Shown here piece after piece: positions 1 through 8,974 of a stretch of 64,000 bases of DNA. Below the pieces are notes generated by a model that ran no database searches, was not told the DNA's origin, and saw nothing but the letters and a program-made list of their open reading frames with translations. The DNA comes from Lysobacterales bacterium (GTDB lineage Bacteria > Pseudomonadota > Gammaproteobacteria > Xanthomonadales > Rhodanobacteraceae), in the NCBI GenBank assembly GCA_016707485.1, contig JADJHN010000002.1:186001-250000 (forward strand), written 5' to 3'. Position 1 is the stretch's first letter; each line of letters opens with the position of its first letter. The position numbers and the translations under genes were made by a program.

Positions 1-8
1 GGTTTTCT

Positions 9-28
9 ACCGGCATTTGCCGGTTTTT
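9..28 (+). terminator. Rho-independent terminator of a gene left of the window
   Basis: The inverted repeat ACCGGC-ATTT-GCCGGT is followed directly by TTTTG on the + strand. This is a short classical terminator for a gene that ends before position 1. Confidence 0.7.
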
Positions 29-287
29 GAAGAAAACATTTTTGGACGTAAAGACGCCCATACGTCCAGACAGAAAATGGCCTTGGACCCGGACAGCTAG
101 GATTGGCGCGACATACAGGGTAATCGCCGTCTTCACGGTTAATCGGGATCACGTAATTCGAAGCCGGATGCAGCCATGCATTTTCCAAATCCCGGCGTGG
201 CTGTTGTGCGCGGAATCCGTCTAAACCCGAGCACAACGGCGACGAAAATATTTTTCGATTTCGGCGACTTGCCGACCGGAAAACGAA

Positions 288-313
288 AAACGGGCCGTTT
301 ATCCGGCCCGTTT
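288..313 (-). terminator. Terminator downstream of gcvH
   Basis: Perfect 10-bp arms (AAACGGGCCG and CGGCCCGTTT) flank a 6-nt loop. On the minus strand the stem is followed by a T-rich run. It lies 34 bp past the gcvH stop and is the likely end of the gcvT-gcvH transcript. Confidence 0.8.
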
Positions 314-347
314 CAAGAACTCGAAAACTTTTTCGGAGCGTGCGAAT

Positions 348-743
348 TCAGTCGTCTTCGCTATCGACGATTTCGGCATAGGCATCCGGATCGAGCATTT
401 CCTCGAGCTCGTTTCGATCGGAAATCTTGACGACGAAAATCCAGCCGTCGCCGTAGGCATCTTCGTTGATCGTCTCGGGACGATCAGCCAGCGCTTCGTT
501 GACCGCGACGATCTCGCCACTCAACGGCGAATAGACGTCCGACGCCGCCTTGACCGATTCAACCACGGCGGCGGCGGTGCCGGCCTGCGCCATGTCGCCT
601 ACGTTCGGCAGCTCGACATAGACCAGATCGCCGAGCAGGCCCTGTGCGTGATCGGAGATGCCGATGGTGGCCGTACCGTTGTCTTCGACGCGCGCCCATT
701 CGTGGGACTTGAGAAACATCAGATCACCGGGAATCTCTTTCAT
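348..743 (-). CDS. gcvH: Glycine cleavage system H protein
   Basis: This is the lipoyl carrier of the glycine cleavage complex; it shuttles the aminomethyl group from the P protein to the T protein. The 131-aa product matches the usual length. It opens with MKEIPGDLMFLKSHEW and has the lipoylation motif ESVKAAS with Lys65. The open frame extends upstream to 944, but the extra residues are arginine/proline-rich and unlike the family, so the ATG at 743 is chosen. It is co-directional with gcvT, 266 bp away. That gap holds a small GC-rich palindrome near 861-877 and no gene. The family assignment is certain; the exact start is nearly so. Confidence 0.96.
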   Translation of the reverse strand: MKEIPGDLMFLKSHEWARVEDNGTATIGISDHAQGLLGDLVYVELPNVGDMAQAGTAAAVVESVKAASDVYSPLSGEIVAVNEALADRPETINEDAYGDGWIFVVKISDRNELEEMLDPDAYAEIVDSEDD

Positions 744-1009
744 GTCTGCTGGCCTGGGATGGAGGATGACGTGTTGACGGATTCTAGCCCGGATTATTCG
801 TGAAGGGCGCGGATGGCGGCGAGTCTTTTGATCCGCTTCGCTGCCGCGCGGGTCAAGGGCCGCCGGCACCGTGCCGGCGCAGGATGCACCGGGAGGAGTC
901 GTCAGTTGCATGGGCATCCGGCAGCACGCCTGCGTGCAATGCATGCGAGGGCATTCTTCGCGGCTTCATGGACAGGACGGACCAGCAGCCGGAATGGATC
1001 GCGGTGCGC

Positions 1010-2092
1010 TCAGGCGACGACTGCCTGACCGTCGCGGACGAATGGATAGCGGACCATGCGCACGGCAACCTCGCGGCCGCGAATATCCACGCGGACACCG
1101 TCTTGGGTGCCGGCCGGAACCCGGGCAAAGGCAATTGCCTTGCCGAGTGTCGGCGAGAATGTCCCGGAGAGGATTTCGCCATCGCCAGCCTCGGTGAGCA
1201 CCTTCTGGCCGTGGCGCAACACGCCCTTCTCGTCCATGACGATGCCGATCATTTCGCGCCCGCCACCTGCGGCCTTGTGCTTCTCCAATGCCGCGCGACC
1301 GATGAAGTCGCGACCCTCGTCGAGCGCGACCGTCCAGGCCAGTCCGGCCTCCCAAGGCGTGATCGTCTCATCCATGTCCTGGCCATACAGATTCATGCCG
1401 GCTTCCAGGCGCAAGGTGTCGCGCGCGCCGAGCCCGGCGGGTTGCACGCCTGCCGCGCGCAGGCGATCCCACAGGCCGACGGCGGCGCCTTCCTCGACCA
1501 TGATTTCGAATCCATCCTCGCCGGTGTATCCGGTTCGGGCGATGAACAGGCCATCGGCCGCGAGCGCGACAAACTTGCCCAGCTTGAGCGCCTTTGCCGC
1601 CGTCGACTCGCCGAACACCGATGCTGCCTTCGCCCGCGCATTCGGCCCCTGCACCGCGATCATCGCAAGGTCGGAGCGCTCGCTGATCAGCACGTCGAAG
1701 GCCTTTGCCTGGGCGGTGATCCAGGCCAGGTCCTTGTCGCGCGTCGATGCATTGACCACGGTGCGGAAGAAATCTTCGGCAAGGAAATAGACGATCAGGT
1801 CATCGATCACGCCGCCTTCGGCATTCAGCATGCACGAGTACAGCGCCTTGCCGGGTACCTTGAGCTTGTCGATGTTGTTGGCCAGCAGATGGCGCAGGAA
1901 CTCGCGCGTGCGCGGCCCGTGCATGTCGACAACGGTCATGTGCGAAACGTCGAACATGCCGGCGTCGCGGCGCACGGCATGATGCTCCTCGATCTGCGAA
2001 CCGTAGTTGAGCGGCATGTCCCAGCCGCCGAAATCGACCATCTTGGCGCCAAGCGCACGGTGCGAATCGTTGAGTACAGTCTTGCGCGTCAT
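1010..2092 (-). CDS. gcvT: Glycine cleavage system T protein (aminomethyltransferase)
   Basis: This enzyme transfers the methylene group from aminomethyl-lipoyl GcvH to tetrahydrofolate and releases ammonia. The 360-aa product has the usual length. The N-terminal folate-binding region shows DFGGWDMPLNYGSQ and MFDVSHM, and the C-terminal domain ends in VRYPFVRDG. It starts at an ATG about 27 bp downstream of a good -10 element on the minus strand. It is first of the gcvT-gcvH pair; the glycine decarboxylase gene (gcvP) is not in the window. I looked for a glycine riboswitch upstream and did not see one. Confidence 0.97.
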   Translation of the reverse strand: MTRKTVLNDSHRALGAKMVDFGGWDMPLNYGSQIEEHHAVRRDAGMFDVSHMTVVDMHGPRTREFLRHLLANNIDKLKVPGKALYSCMLNAEGGVIDDLIVYFLAEDFFRTVVNASTRDKDLAWITAQAKAFDVLISERSDLAMIAVQGPNARAKAASVFGESTAAKALKLGKFVALAADGLFIARTGYTGEDGFEIMVEEGAAVGLWDRLRAAGVQPAGLGARDTLRLEAGMNLYGQDMDETITPWEAGLAWTVALDEGRDFIGRAALEKHKAAGGGREMIGIVMDEKGVLRHGQKVLTEAGDGEILSGTFSPTLGKAIAFARVPAGTQDGVRVDIRGREVAVRMVRYPFVRDGQAVVA

Positions 2093-2118
2093 GGGATCGG
2101 CCTGCAGGGAAAAAGCCG

Positions 2119-2148
2119 ATTATAAGGAACAGTCCCTTGCCTGTGCCG
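2119..2148 (-). promoter_or_regulatory. Candidate sigma-70 promoter for gcvT
   Basis: On the minus strand a perfect TATAAT (2119-2124) lies about 27 bp before the gcvT ATG. A weak -35 (GGCACA) sits 17 bp further upstream. The -10 is convincing and the -35 is poor, so activation by a regulator is possible. Confidence 0.5.
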
Positions 2149-2223
2149 AAGTCCTCGACGTCGCCGGGCACGCAAGCGCGAACATCGACCTCGCCAGCCG
2201 ACGGCAACGCCGAACAGCCGACC

Positions 2224-2685
2224 TCAGGATTGCGGGTCGATCACCACTTGCAGGGTCGTGCCGTTCACGGCGATCACGCGCACCGCGGTGTCAACCGGGC
2301 AATCGCTGCCCTCGACCATCCACACCGAATCGCCGACCTTGACCTTGCCGCGACCGTTGGTGATGGCATCAACAACCAGTACGCGGCGACCGATCATGCG
2401 ATCGCCCTTTCGATTCAGCAGAGGCTGGTCGTCACGCAACTCGGCAGCCGGGCGGATGTATTTCCAGTAGACGAAACACACGCCGACCGCGAGCAAGGCG
2501 AAGAGGATGGCCTGGGCCAGGAAGGACAGCCCCGGGAACACCAGCATGACCATTCCCATGATGGCCGCGGCGAGTCCGATCCAGAGCAGGAAATATCCTG
2601 GCGCAACCAGTTCAGCCGCAATCAGCAGCAAGGCCAGCAGCCACCAGCCGTAGCTGGCGAGGAGGTTGGAGATCGTCGCGTCCAT
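2224..2685 (-). CDS. NfeD-like membrane protein
   Basis: This is a 153-aa protein with N-terminal hydrophobic helices (about residues 12-75) and a soluble C-terminal part. The C-terminal part resembles the OB-fold NfeD domain (MIGRRVLVVDAI, then GDSVWMVEG). Short NfeD proteins work with SPFH/stomatin-type proteins in the membrane, and here the SPFH gene lies immediately upstream with a 12-bp gap, so the pair forms an operon. It corresponds to the YbbJ type of E. coli. Its molecular role is unclear in the family generally. Confidence 0.85.
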   Translation of the reverse strand: MDATISNLLASYGWWLLALLLIAAELVAPGYFLLWIGLAAAIMGMVMLVFPGLSFLAQAILFALLAVGVCFVYWKYIRPAAELRDDQPLLNRKGDRMIGRRVLVVDAITNGRGKVKVGDSVWMVEGSDCPVDTAVRVIAVNGTTLQVVIDPQS

Positions 2686-2697
2686 GGTGGCTCCTGC

Positions 2698-3657
2698 TCA
2701 GCGGATGACCGGTGCCGGGCGTGGCGGGGGCGGCGGTGGTGGCGTGCCGGATTTTTCCAGCGCGCTCTTGGCGATTTCCGCGATTCCAGCCAGCGAGCCG
2801 ATGATGCCGGTGGCCTCGAACGGCAGCATCAGTACCTTCTGGTTCGGCGAATGCGCCATTTCCTTGAGCGCCTCGACATACTTGTTGGCAACGAAATAAT
2901 TGATCGCGTTGATGTCGCCACTGGCAATCGCGTCCGACACCATCGTCGTTGCCTTGGCTTCGGCCTCGGCGAGTCGCTCGCGCGCCTCGGCCTCGCGATA
3001 TGCGGCCTCGCGCTTGCCCTCGGCTTCGAGGATCGCCGCCTGCTTCTCGCCATCGGCCTTGAGGATGGCGGCCTGGCGGAAACCTTCCGCCTCGAGGATG
3101 TTGGCGCGCTTCTCACGCTCGGCCTTCATCTGCCGCGCCATCGAATCGACGAGATCGCGCGGTGGCGAAATGTCCTTGATCTCGATGCGGGTGACCTTGA
3201 CGCCCCAGGGATGGGTTGCCTCGTCGACGACCGTGAGCAGCTTGGCATTGATCTCGTCGCGCTTGCTCAGCGATTCATCGAGATCCATCGAACCGAGCAC
3301 GGTGCGGATATTGGTCATGATCAGGGCCAGCGAGGCCTGTTCGAGATTGGCAACCTCATAGGCGGCCTTGGCCGCATCCAGAACCTGGTAGAAGACCACG
3401 CCGTCCACGCGCACCACGGCGTTGTCCTTGGTGATGACTTCCTGCGAAGGAACATCGAGTACCTGCTCCATCATGTTGATCTTGTGGCCGACGCTTTGCA
3501 CGACCGGCACGAGCAGATGGAATCCCGGGGTCAGCGTATGCGTGTACTTGCCCCAGCGCTGCACGGTCCACTCGTATCCCTGCGGCACGATGCGCACCAG
3601 CTTGGCCAGGACGATGAAGGCCATGACCACGACGACCAGACCGATGAAACCACCCAT
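2698..3657 (-). CDS. qmcA: SPFH/stomatin-family membrane protein (QmcA-like)
   Basis: The 319-aa protein has one N-terminal membrane segment (about residues 4-24), then an SPFH/band-7 domain with VPQGYEWTVQRWGKY and PGFHLLVPVV. An Ala/Glu-rich coiled coil rich in AEREKRA and EAEGKREAA units (about 180-245) follows, and the tail is proline-rich. Proteins of this type form membrane microdomain oligomers and partner with NfeD. The nfeD-like gene follows 12 bp later. The histidine kinase gene lies 60 bp upstream on the same strand. QmcA is the best-fitting name; a more general slipin/stomatin label is equally safe. Confidence 0.88.
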   Translation of the reverse strand: MGGFIGLVVVVMAFIVLAKLVRIVPQGYEWTVQRWGKYTHTLTPGFHLLVPVVQSVGHKINMMEQVLDVPSQEVITKDNAVVRVDGVVFYQVLDAAKAAYEVANLEQASLALIMTNIRTVLGSMDLDESLSKRDEINAKLLTVVDEATHPWGVKVTRIEIKDISPPRDLVDSMARQMKAEREKRANILEAEGFRQAAILKADGEKQAAILEAEGKREAAYREAEARERLAEAEAKATTMVSDAIASGDINAINYFVANKYVEALKEMAHSPNQKVLMLPFEATGIIGSLAGIAEIAKSALEKSGTPPPPPPPRPAPVIR

Positions 3658-3717
3658 TTGCCTCTCCCCGCGAATCCATGTCGATGCAATCTAGCAGGAC
3701 TGCACGGCCAAGGGGAA

Positions 3718-5067
3718 TCAGGATGCGGCATCCTCTTGCGGCTGCGGCCGCGAAATATCCTCCGCTTGCGCCAGGATCAAGGTGACCTGCAGGCCACCCG
3801 CGGGACGATTGGCCAGTTGCAAGCGTCCGCCATGCGCCTCGGCGATCTCGCGTGCCAGAGCGAGGCCGAGTCCGCTGCCACTGCGCTTGGTCGAATAAAA
3901 CGGCAACACCGCATTGGCCAGCACGGTCTCGCTCATGCCCGGGCCGCGATCGCGCACTTCGATGCGCACGTCGCGACCATGCAGGGTGACGGCAAGCTCG
4001 ATGTCCTCCACCGCGCCGCCCGACTCGACCGCATTCTTCAGCAGATTGATGAGCAACTGCTCGATCTGGCCGCGATCGAACCAGCCGGCGGTCGTCGGTG
4101 GCGATCCGGCAAGGCGGAACGGCGAGTGCTGGCCAAGCGCGGCGAGGAATGGCAGCCATTCCACCGTCGATCGCTGCGGCACGGGCAGCTTGGCGAAGTG
4201 CGCATAGCCCTGCACGAAGCTGCCAAGATGCCGCGCGCGCTCCTCGATCGTGTCGAAGACCCGTTCCAGGCGATCGAGATCACCACGCCGCGCCAGCTCC
4301 CGCCCGGAATGGGAAAGCGAGCGGATCGGTGCCAATGAATTGTTCAGCTCGTGGCTTACCACGCGGATGACTTTTTTCCACGTGGCCACTTCCTGGCGCG
4401 ACAATTCGCGGGTCATGCGACGCAGCATGACCATGCGGTGCGTGCGTCCCTGCAACTTGAACTGGCGTTGCGAGAGATGGAAGGTTTCCTCCTCGTGGTC
4501 GATCTCGACATTGAACAGCACGTCGGTGCCGAGATTCAGGGCTTCGGAAAACTGCGGCGCGGCCTCGGCAACGATGACATTGAAATCCGCGCCGTTCATC
4601 GTGCGCCCGCTGTTCAGCAGGCCGCGTGCGGCGAGATTGGCATACACCACGTGTCCGCCGGGCTCGATCAGGATCATCGCGGTGGGCGTGTTCTGCACGA
4701 CCGTATCGAGCAGCAGTTCACGCTGGAACAGGTTCTGTCGCTGCTCGCGCAGCACCCGCCCCAACTCGTTGTGCGCCGCGACCAGGTCGCCCACCTCGTC
4801 GCGCCGCGTGTTGCGGATCGAGAAACTGAAATCGCCATCGCCGAATGCCGAAACACTGCCGCTCACCGCACGGATCAGCGCCGTCACCGGACTTGCCAGG
4901 TGTCGGGCGAGAATGAGGGCCGGAAGCGCCAGCACGAGCACACTCGCCGCAATCGCCCAGGCCGCTGAATCAAGCCACTGCAACCACAATACCAAAACGA
5001 CTGCGGTCAGCAGCGACCAGAAGGTCAGTACCGCGGCGAGTTTTCCTTCAAGCGAGAAGATGCGCAT
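3718..5067 (-). CDS. NtrY-like transmembrane sensor histidine kinase
   Basis: The 449-aa kinase has two N-terminal membrane helices (about residues 10-60), a HAMP-like linker, and a PAS-like domain (near LLDTVVQNTPTAMILIEPG). The dimerisation/phosphoacceptor helix reads VSHELNNSLAPIRS. The ATPase shows N-box LLKNAVES, G1 DRGPGMS and G2 GSGLGLALAREI. The longer open frame starting at 5160 adds residues unlike the family, so MRIFSLEGK is taken as the start. No response regulator is adjacent. The sigma-54 regulator at 26905-28248 is the only candidate partner in the window; the NtrY-type core fits such a partner, but the pairing is inference. Confidence 0.9.
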   Translation of the reverse strand: MRIFSLEGKLAAVLTFWSLLTAVVLVLWLQWLDSAAWAIAASVLVLALPALILARHLASPVTALIRAVSGSVSAFGDGDFSFSIRNTRRDEVGDLVAAHNELGRVLREQRQNLFQRELLLDTVVQNTPTAMILIEPGGHVVYANLAARGLLNSGRTMNGADFNVIVAEAAPQFSEALNLGTDVLFNVEIDHEEETFHLSQRQFKLQGRTHRMVMLRRMTRELSRQEVATWKKVIRVVSHELNNSLAPIRSLSHSGRELARRGDLDRLERVFDTIEERARHLGSFVQGYAHFAKLPVPQRSTVEWLPFLAALGQHSPFRLAGSPPTTAGWFDRGQIEQLLINLLKNAVESGGAVEDIELAVTLHGRDVRIEVRDRGPGMSETVLANAVLPFYSTKRSGSGLGLALAREIAEAHGGRLQLANRPAGGLQVTLILAQAEDISRPQPQEDAAS

Positions 5068-5185
5068 GCGAGGTGGCGTCCCGGCAAGCAAGGCTGCAGG
5101 GTGCATTGTCCGGGCAAGCCCTTGCCGCATACAACCGGCCGACGCCCGACACGACCGCAATCCGCAGCCGCGCTTGCGACAAGCT

Positions 5186-5253
5186 CATGCATTGCAGAGG
5201 TTTGAAGGAAAAGCATCGTGGCTGAAACCTGCTCCTACAATTCCCTATTCCCG
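5186..5253. repeat. Degraded palindromic element plus half of the GGGAAT-type repeat
   Basis: On the minus strand the stretch reads TTGTAGGAGCAGG then CAGCCACGATGCTTTTCC. This resembles one arm of the GCAGGAGCGA-type palindrome found intact at 55602-55676. It is followed directly by the pyrimidine arm TTCCCTATTCCCG of the other dispersed repeat. The same two elements adjoin each other near 55.7 kb. Confidence 0.5.
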
Positions 5254-5345
5254 AGCAATGCCCACACACGCGCGGATGCCGCTACAATTCGCCGCCACTG
5301 CCACGGCCAGGCTCGTCCAGGCCATGCCTTTCCGCTTCGCGCACC

Positions 5346-5421
<76 letters not shown>

Positions 5422-5426
5422 CGCAA

Positions 5427-6920
5427 TCAGTCTTCGCGGGTCACGCGCAACACTTCTTCGGTGGTGGTCTGGCCGGCCAGGCATTTGCGCCAGCCGTCTT
5501 CGAGGATGCTCGGTGCGCGCGTGCGCGCGTGGCGTTCGAGCTCGGCTTCGGATGCGCCTTCATGGATCAGACGACGCATGACGTCATCCACCGGTACCAG
5601 TTCGTAGATGCCGGTGCGGCCCTTGTAGCCGGCATGAAGGCTGCCGAGATCGCTGCGTGGCCGATACAGGGTGACCACGCTGTCGGCGGCTTGGCCGAAA
5701 GCAGCAAGTTCGGCCGGGCTGGCTTGATAGCTTTCGCGGGTCGCCGGATCGAGCGCGCGCACGAGGCGCTGGGCGAGCACGCCCACCAGGCTTGATGAAA
5801 GCAGGAACGGCTCGACGCCCATGTCGCGCAGTCGCGCCACCGCGCCGACCGCCGAATTGGTGTGCAGGGTGGAGAGCACGAAATGTCCGGTCAACGATGC
5901 CTGCACGGCGGTTTCGGCGGTATCCAGATCGCGGATCTCGCCAACCATGACCACATCCGGATCCTGTCGAAGGATGGCGCGCAGTCCGCGCGCGAAGGTC
6001 ATGTCGACGCGCGTGTTGACCTGGGTCTGGCCGATGCCGTCGATGTAGTACTCGATCGGATCCTCGACCGTCATGATGTTGCGCGAGGAATCATTGAGCT
6101 TGAGCAGGGCACCATAGAGCGTCGTGGTCTTGCCCGAGCCGGTCGGGCCGGTGACCAGCAGGATGCCGTGCGGGCGCGCAATCATCGATTCAATCCGCGT
6201 CCGCGTATCCGCGTCCATGCCAAGCTGGGCCAGGTCGAGACGGCCCGCCTGCTTGTCGAGCAGGCGCAGGACGACGCGCTCGCCGTGGCCGGCCGGGATC
6301 GTCGACACGCGCACATCGACCGGGCGCCCGGCGATGCGCAGACCGATGCGGCCATCCTGCGGCAGCCGCTTCTCGGCTATATCCAGCTTGGCCATGACCT
6401 TGATGCGACTGACCACGGCATTGGCGATGCCTTTCTGTGGCGCCAGCACTTCACGCAGCACGCCGTCGATGCGAAAACGCACGACCAGGCGACTCTCGAA
6501 CGGCTCGATGTGGATGTCCGAAGCACCTTCTTTCACCGCCTCGGTCAGCAGCGCATTGATCAGGCGGATGATCGGTGCATCATCCTCGCTTTCGAGCAGA
6601 TCCTCAGGCTCGGGCAACTCATCGGCGAGGGTTTTCAGATCGAGGCGTTCATCGAGATCCGAGACCATCGCGCGGGCGTCGTCGCCCTGCTCGTAGAGAT
6701 CACGCAGCAGCTTCTCGAAGGCAGCCGGTTCGTAGGCGGTGAGTTTCAGGTCGACGCCGAGGTGGCGACGCAATTCAGCCAGCACCTCGGGACGCACGCC
6801 CTGGCGACAGGCGATGTCGGCCGAACCTTCGTGCCATGCGGTAAGGGTCGCGCCGTGCCGCCGGGCGAAGCCGAAGCCGGGTCGCGATGGCCGTGCCTCT
6901 GCGCGTGCTGCTTCACTCAT
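5427..6920 (-). CDS. gspE: Type II secretion system ATPase GspE
   Basis: This is the cytoplasmic hexameric ATPase that powers the type II secretion pseudopilus. The 497-aa product has an N1-type region, then the core with Walker A GPTGSGKT (residues 258-265), Asp box and Walker B region (LRQDPDVVMVGEIRD), and the His box (TLHTNSAVGAVARL). The tetracysteine zinc module usual in GspE is missing: where CxxC pairs are expected the protein reads ALDPATRESYQ and DLGSLHAGYKGRTG, without cysteines. The start codon overlaps the gspD stop by 4 bp, so translation is coupled. gspF does not follow; the tRNA gene does. Confidence 0.96.
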   Translation of the reverse strand: MSEAARAEARPSRPGFGFARRHGATLTAWHEGSADIACRQGVRPEVLAELRRHLGVDLKLTAYEPAAFEKLLRDLYEQGDDARAMVSDLDERLDLKTLADELPEPEDLLESEDDAPIIRLINALLTEAVKEGASDIHIEPFESRLVVRFRIDGVLREVLAPQKGIANAVVSRIKVMAKLDIAEKRLPQDGRIGLRIAGRPVDVRVSTIPAGHGERVVLRLLDKQAGRLDLAQLGMDADTRTRIESMIARPHGILLVTGPTGSGKTTTLYGALLKLNDSSRNIMTVEDPIEYYIDGIGQTQVNTRVDMTFARGLRAILRQDPDVVMVGEIRDLDTAETAVQASLTGHFVLSTLHTNSAVGAVARLRDMGVEPFLLSSSLVGVLAQRLVRALDPATRESYQASPAELAAFGQAADSVVTLYRPRSDLGSLHAGYKGRTGIYELVPVDDVMRRLIHEGASEAELERHARTRAPSILEDGWRKCLAGQTTTEEVLRVTRED

Positions 6921-8974
6921 TGCCCGTTCCGCGGCTTCGGTGTCTGCGTGCCGCCCACGTCGGTGCCGGGATCGCTGAGGAAATCGCGCACTTCGGGCAG
7001 CAGCGGCCGTTCGCTGCGCGGGGTCAGTGGTGCGCTTTCCTCGCGCAATTGCAGTTGTTCGGTGCGCATGTAGTTGTACTTTTCACTGGAGACCGCAGCT
7101 TCGGTGGCTGCGTCGCGCAGGATCTTGGGGCGCAGGAACACCATCAGGTCGCGCTTCTCGTTCTTGTTCGAACGATAGCGGAATAGGTTGCCGATGACCG
7201 GAATGCTGCCGAGACCCGGCACCTTGCTGTTGCTGTCGCTGACATTGGTGTCGATCAGGCCGCCAAGCACGAGCAGGGCGTTGTCGGCGACCAGCACGCT
7301 GGTGGTGAGTTCACGCTTGTTGGTGACCAGATCGACGGCACCGCTCACCGGCGGTGCCAGCGAGGAGACTTCCTGATGGATCTCCATGCGCACGGCATCG
7401 CCTTCGTTGACGTGCGGAGTGACCTTGAGTACCAGGCCGACATCCTTGCGTTCGATGGTCTGGAACGGATTGGTGACCTGGCCGTTCTGCCCGCTGCTGG
7501 CGGTGTTGGTGTAGGAGCCGGTCAGGAACGGCACTTCCTGGGCCACCTTGATTTCGGCCTCCTGGTTGTCGAGGGTGAGGATCGATGGCGTCGACAGGAT
7601 ATTGGTCTTGCCGTCGCCACGCAGGGCACGCACGAGCGCGCCGAGGTTGAGGATCTCCTTGTCCGTGCCCGGCAGCTTGATGGTGCCGTCGATGTACCCC
7701 AGAGACAAACCGCCCAATCCTGAGAGGCCAAGCGGATTGGTGGCCAGGGCGGTCAGCGCCGAGTTGCCGTTCGGCCCGGGGAAATTGGTGCCGCCAATGA
7801 CACCCTGGCCCAGCGTGCCATCGTCGCGCTGCGGCGCGGTAAACCATTGCACGCCAATCTCGCTGGCTGTGGAATCGGCGACTTCGGCAATGATTGCCTC
7901 GATCAGCACCTGGGCGCGACGCACGTCGAGCTGGCGCACCACCGAGGCGAGCGAGCGGAACACAGCCGGCGGCGCGCTGATGATCAGCGAATTGGTCTGC
8001 TCGTGGGCCTGGATGGTCGCCGTGGACGCAGCCGCCGAGCCGCCAGCCTCGCCGGGCTTCGGCACGCTCGGCGGGGCAATGCCGGTCAACGTAGCCGAGA
8101 TGCCCTGCAGGATCGGCACCAGGTCCTTGGCATTGGCATTGCGCAGGTAGATGACCTGGGTATCGCCGCCGTTTTCAAGCGGCGTGTCCAGGTGCGCGAT
8201 CAAGGCACGCAATTTCAGCCGTGCGTTCTTCGCGCCGGCCAGCAGGATCGAATTGGTCCGCGTATCGGCAAACACGCGCGGCGATTCGGCATTCACCTGG
8301 GTGGCCTTGTCATCGGCCAGCGAGGTCAGCGTGCGCGCCATTTCCGCGGCGTTCGCGTGCAGCAGCGGAATCACCTCGACCTCGGCATCGGAAACCGTGT
8401 CGATGCGCTGGATGATGTTGACCAGGCGCGCAACATTGCCGGCGCGATCGGAGATGACCAGCGAGTTCGACGAGGCATGGGCGATCAACTGGCCGCCCTG
8501 CGGCATCAACGGCCGCAGGATCTGGATCAGCTCGTTGGCCGAAACATGCTTGACCGGCACGATCTGCGTGATGAGCTCGTCGGCGGAATGGTTGCGATCG
8601 CCGTTCAAGGCCGCCGAGCCATCCTGCTGCGCCATCGCCTCGGGCACGATCTTGATCATGCTGCCCTGGGTGATCGCGGCGTAACCGTGCACGCGCAGCA
8701 CGGAGAGGAATACGTCGTAGATTTCGTCGGGCTTCATCGGCTTGGCCGAGATCACCGTGACCTTGCCTTGCACGTTCGGGCCGAGGATGAAGTTCTTGCC
8801 GGTGATCTCCGAGACCGTGGCGATCAGCGCCTGGATATCGGCATCCTTCAAATTGAGCGTATGCCGACCGTCGGCGTTGGCCACAACCGTGGACGGCGGC
8901 GTTTGCGCCTGTGCGGTCGCAAGCAGCACGCATGCCAACAGCAGGAAGATTCGGGACAGGAAAGCAGACTTCAT
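6917..8974 (-). CDS. gspD: Type II secretion system secretin GspD
   Basis: This is the outer-membrane secretin channel of the type II pathway, 685 aa. It has a signal peptide (about residues 1-24, ending ATAQA), an N0 domain (ADIQALIATVSEITGKNFI), N1-N3 repeats (about 120-370, with NSLVISD and TNSLIISAPP), and the secretin core with EVPFLTG and the C-terminal VPGLGSIPVIGNLFRYRS gate motif. It is followed by gspE with a 4-bp overlap. The gene expected just upstream, gspC, is 1.5 kb away beyond an oppositely oriented gene. Confidence 0.97.
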   Translation of the reverse strand: MKSAFLSRIFLLLACVLLATAQAQTPPSTVVANADGRHTLNLKDADIQALIATVSEITGKNFILGPNVQGKVTVISAKPMKPDEIYDVFLSVLRVHGYAAITQGSMIKIVPEAMAQQDGSAALNGDRNHSADELITQIVPVKHVSANELIQILRPLMPQGGQLIAHASSNSLVISDRAGNVARLVNIIQRIDTVSDAEVEVIPLLHANAAEMARTLTSLADDKATQVNAESPRVFADTRTNSILLAGAKNARLKLRALIAHLDTPLENGGDTQVIYLRNANAKDLVPILQGISATLTGIAPPSVPKPGEAGGSAAASTATIQAHEQTNSLIISAPPAVFRSLASVVRQLDVRRAQVLIEAIIAEVADSTASEIGVQWFTAPQRDDGTLGQGVIGGTNFPGPNGNSALTALATNPLGLSGLGGLSLGYIDGTIKLPGTDKEILNLGALVRALRGDGKTNILSTPSILTLDNQEAEIKVAQEVPFLTGSYTNTASSGQNGQVTNPFQTIERKDVGLVLKVTPHVNEGDAVRMEIHQEVSSLAPPVSGAVDLVTNKRELTTSVLVADNALLVLGGLIDTNVSDSNSKVPGLGSIPVIGNLFRYRSNKNEKRDLMVFLRPKILRDAATEAAVSSEKYNYMRTEQLQLREESAPLTPRSERPLLPEVRDFLSDPGTDVGGTQTPKPRNGQ

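Larger units (their letters stand above)
1..347. other. Intergenic region at the left edge
   Basis: I see no credible gene here. The region holds two hairpins listed separately: a terminator at 9-28 reading rightwards, from a gene outside the window, and one at 288-313 reading leftwards for gcvH. The short open frames between them have no recognisable similarity or ribosome binding site. Confidence 0.6.

Noticed and set aside
2093..2223. Glycine riboswitch before gcvT
   Set aside because: The leader after the -10 element is only about 20 nt, too short for an aptamer, and no aptamer core sequence was seen.
5068..5160. Second sigma-54 promoter, upstream of the orphan kinase
   Set aside because: CGGCAAGGGCTTGCC on the minus strand resembles it, but the distance between GG and GC is 9 nt instead of 10, and the -24 half is poor.
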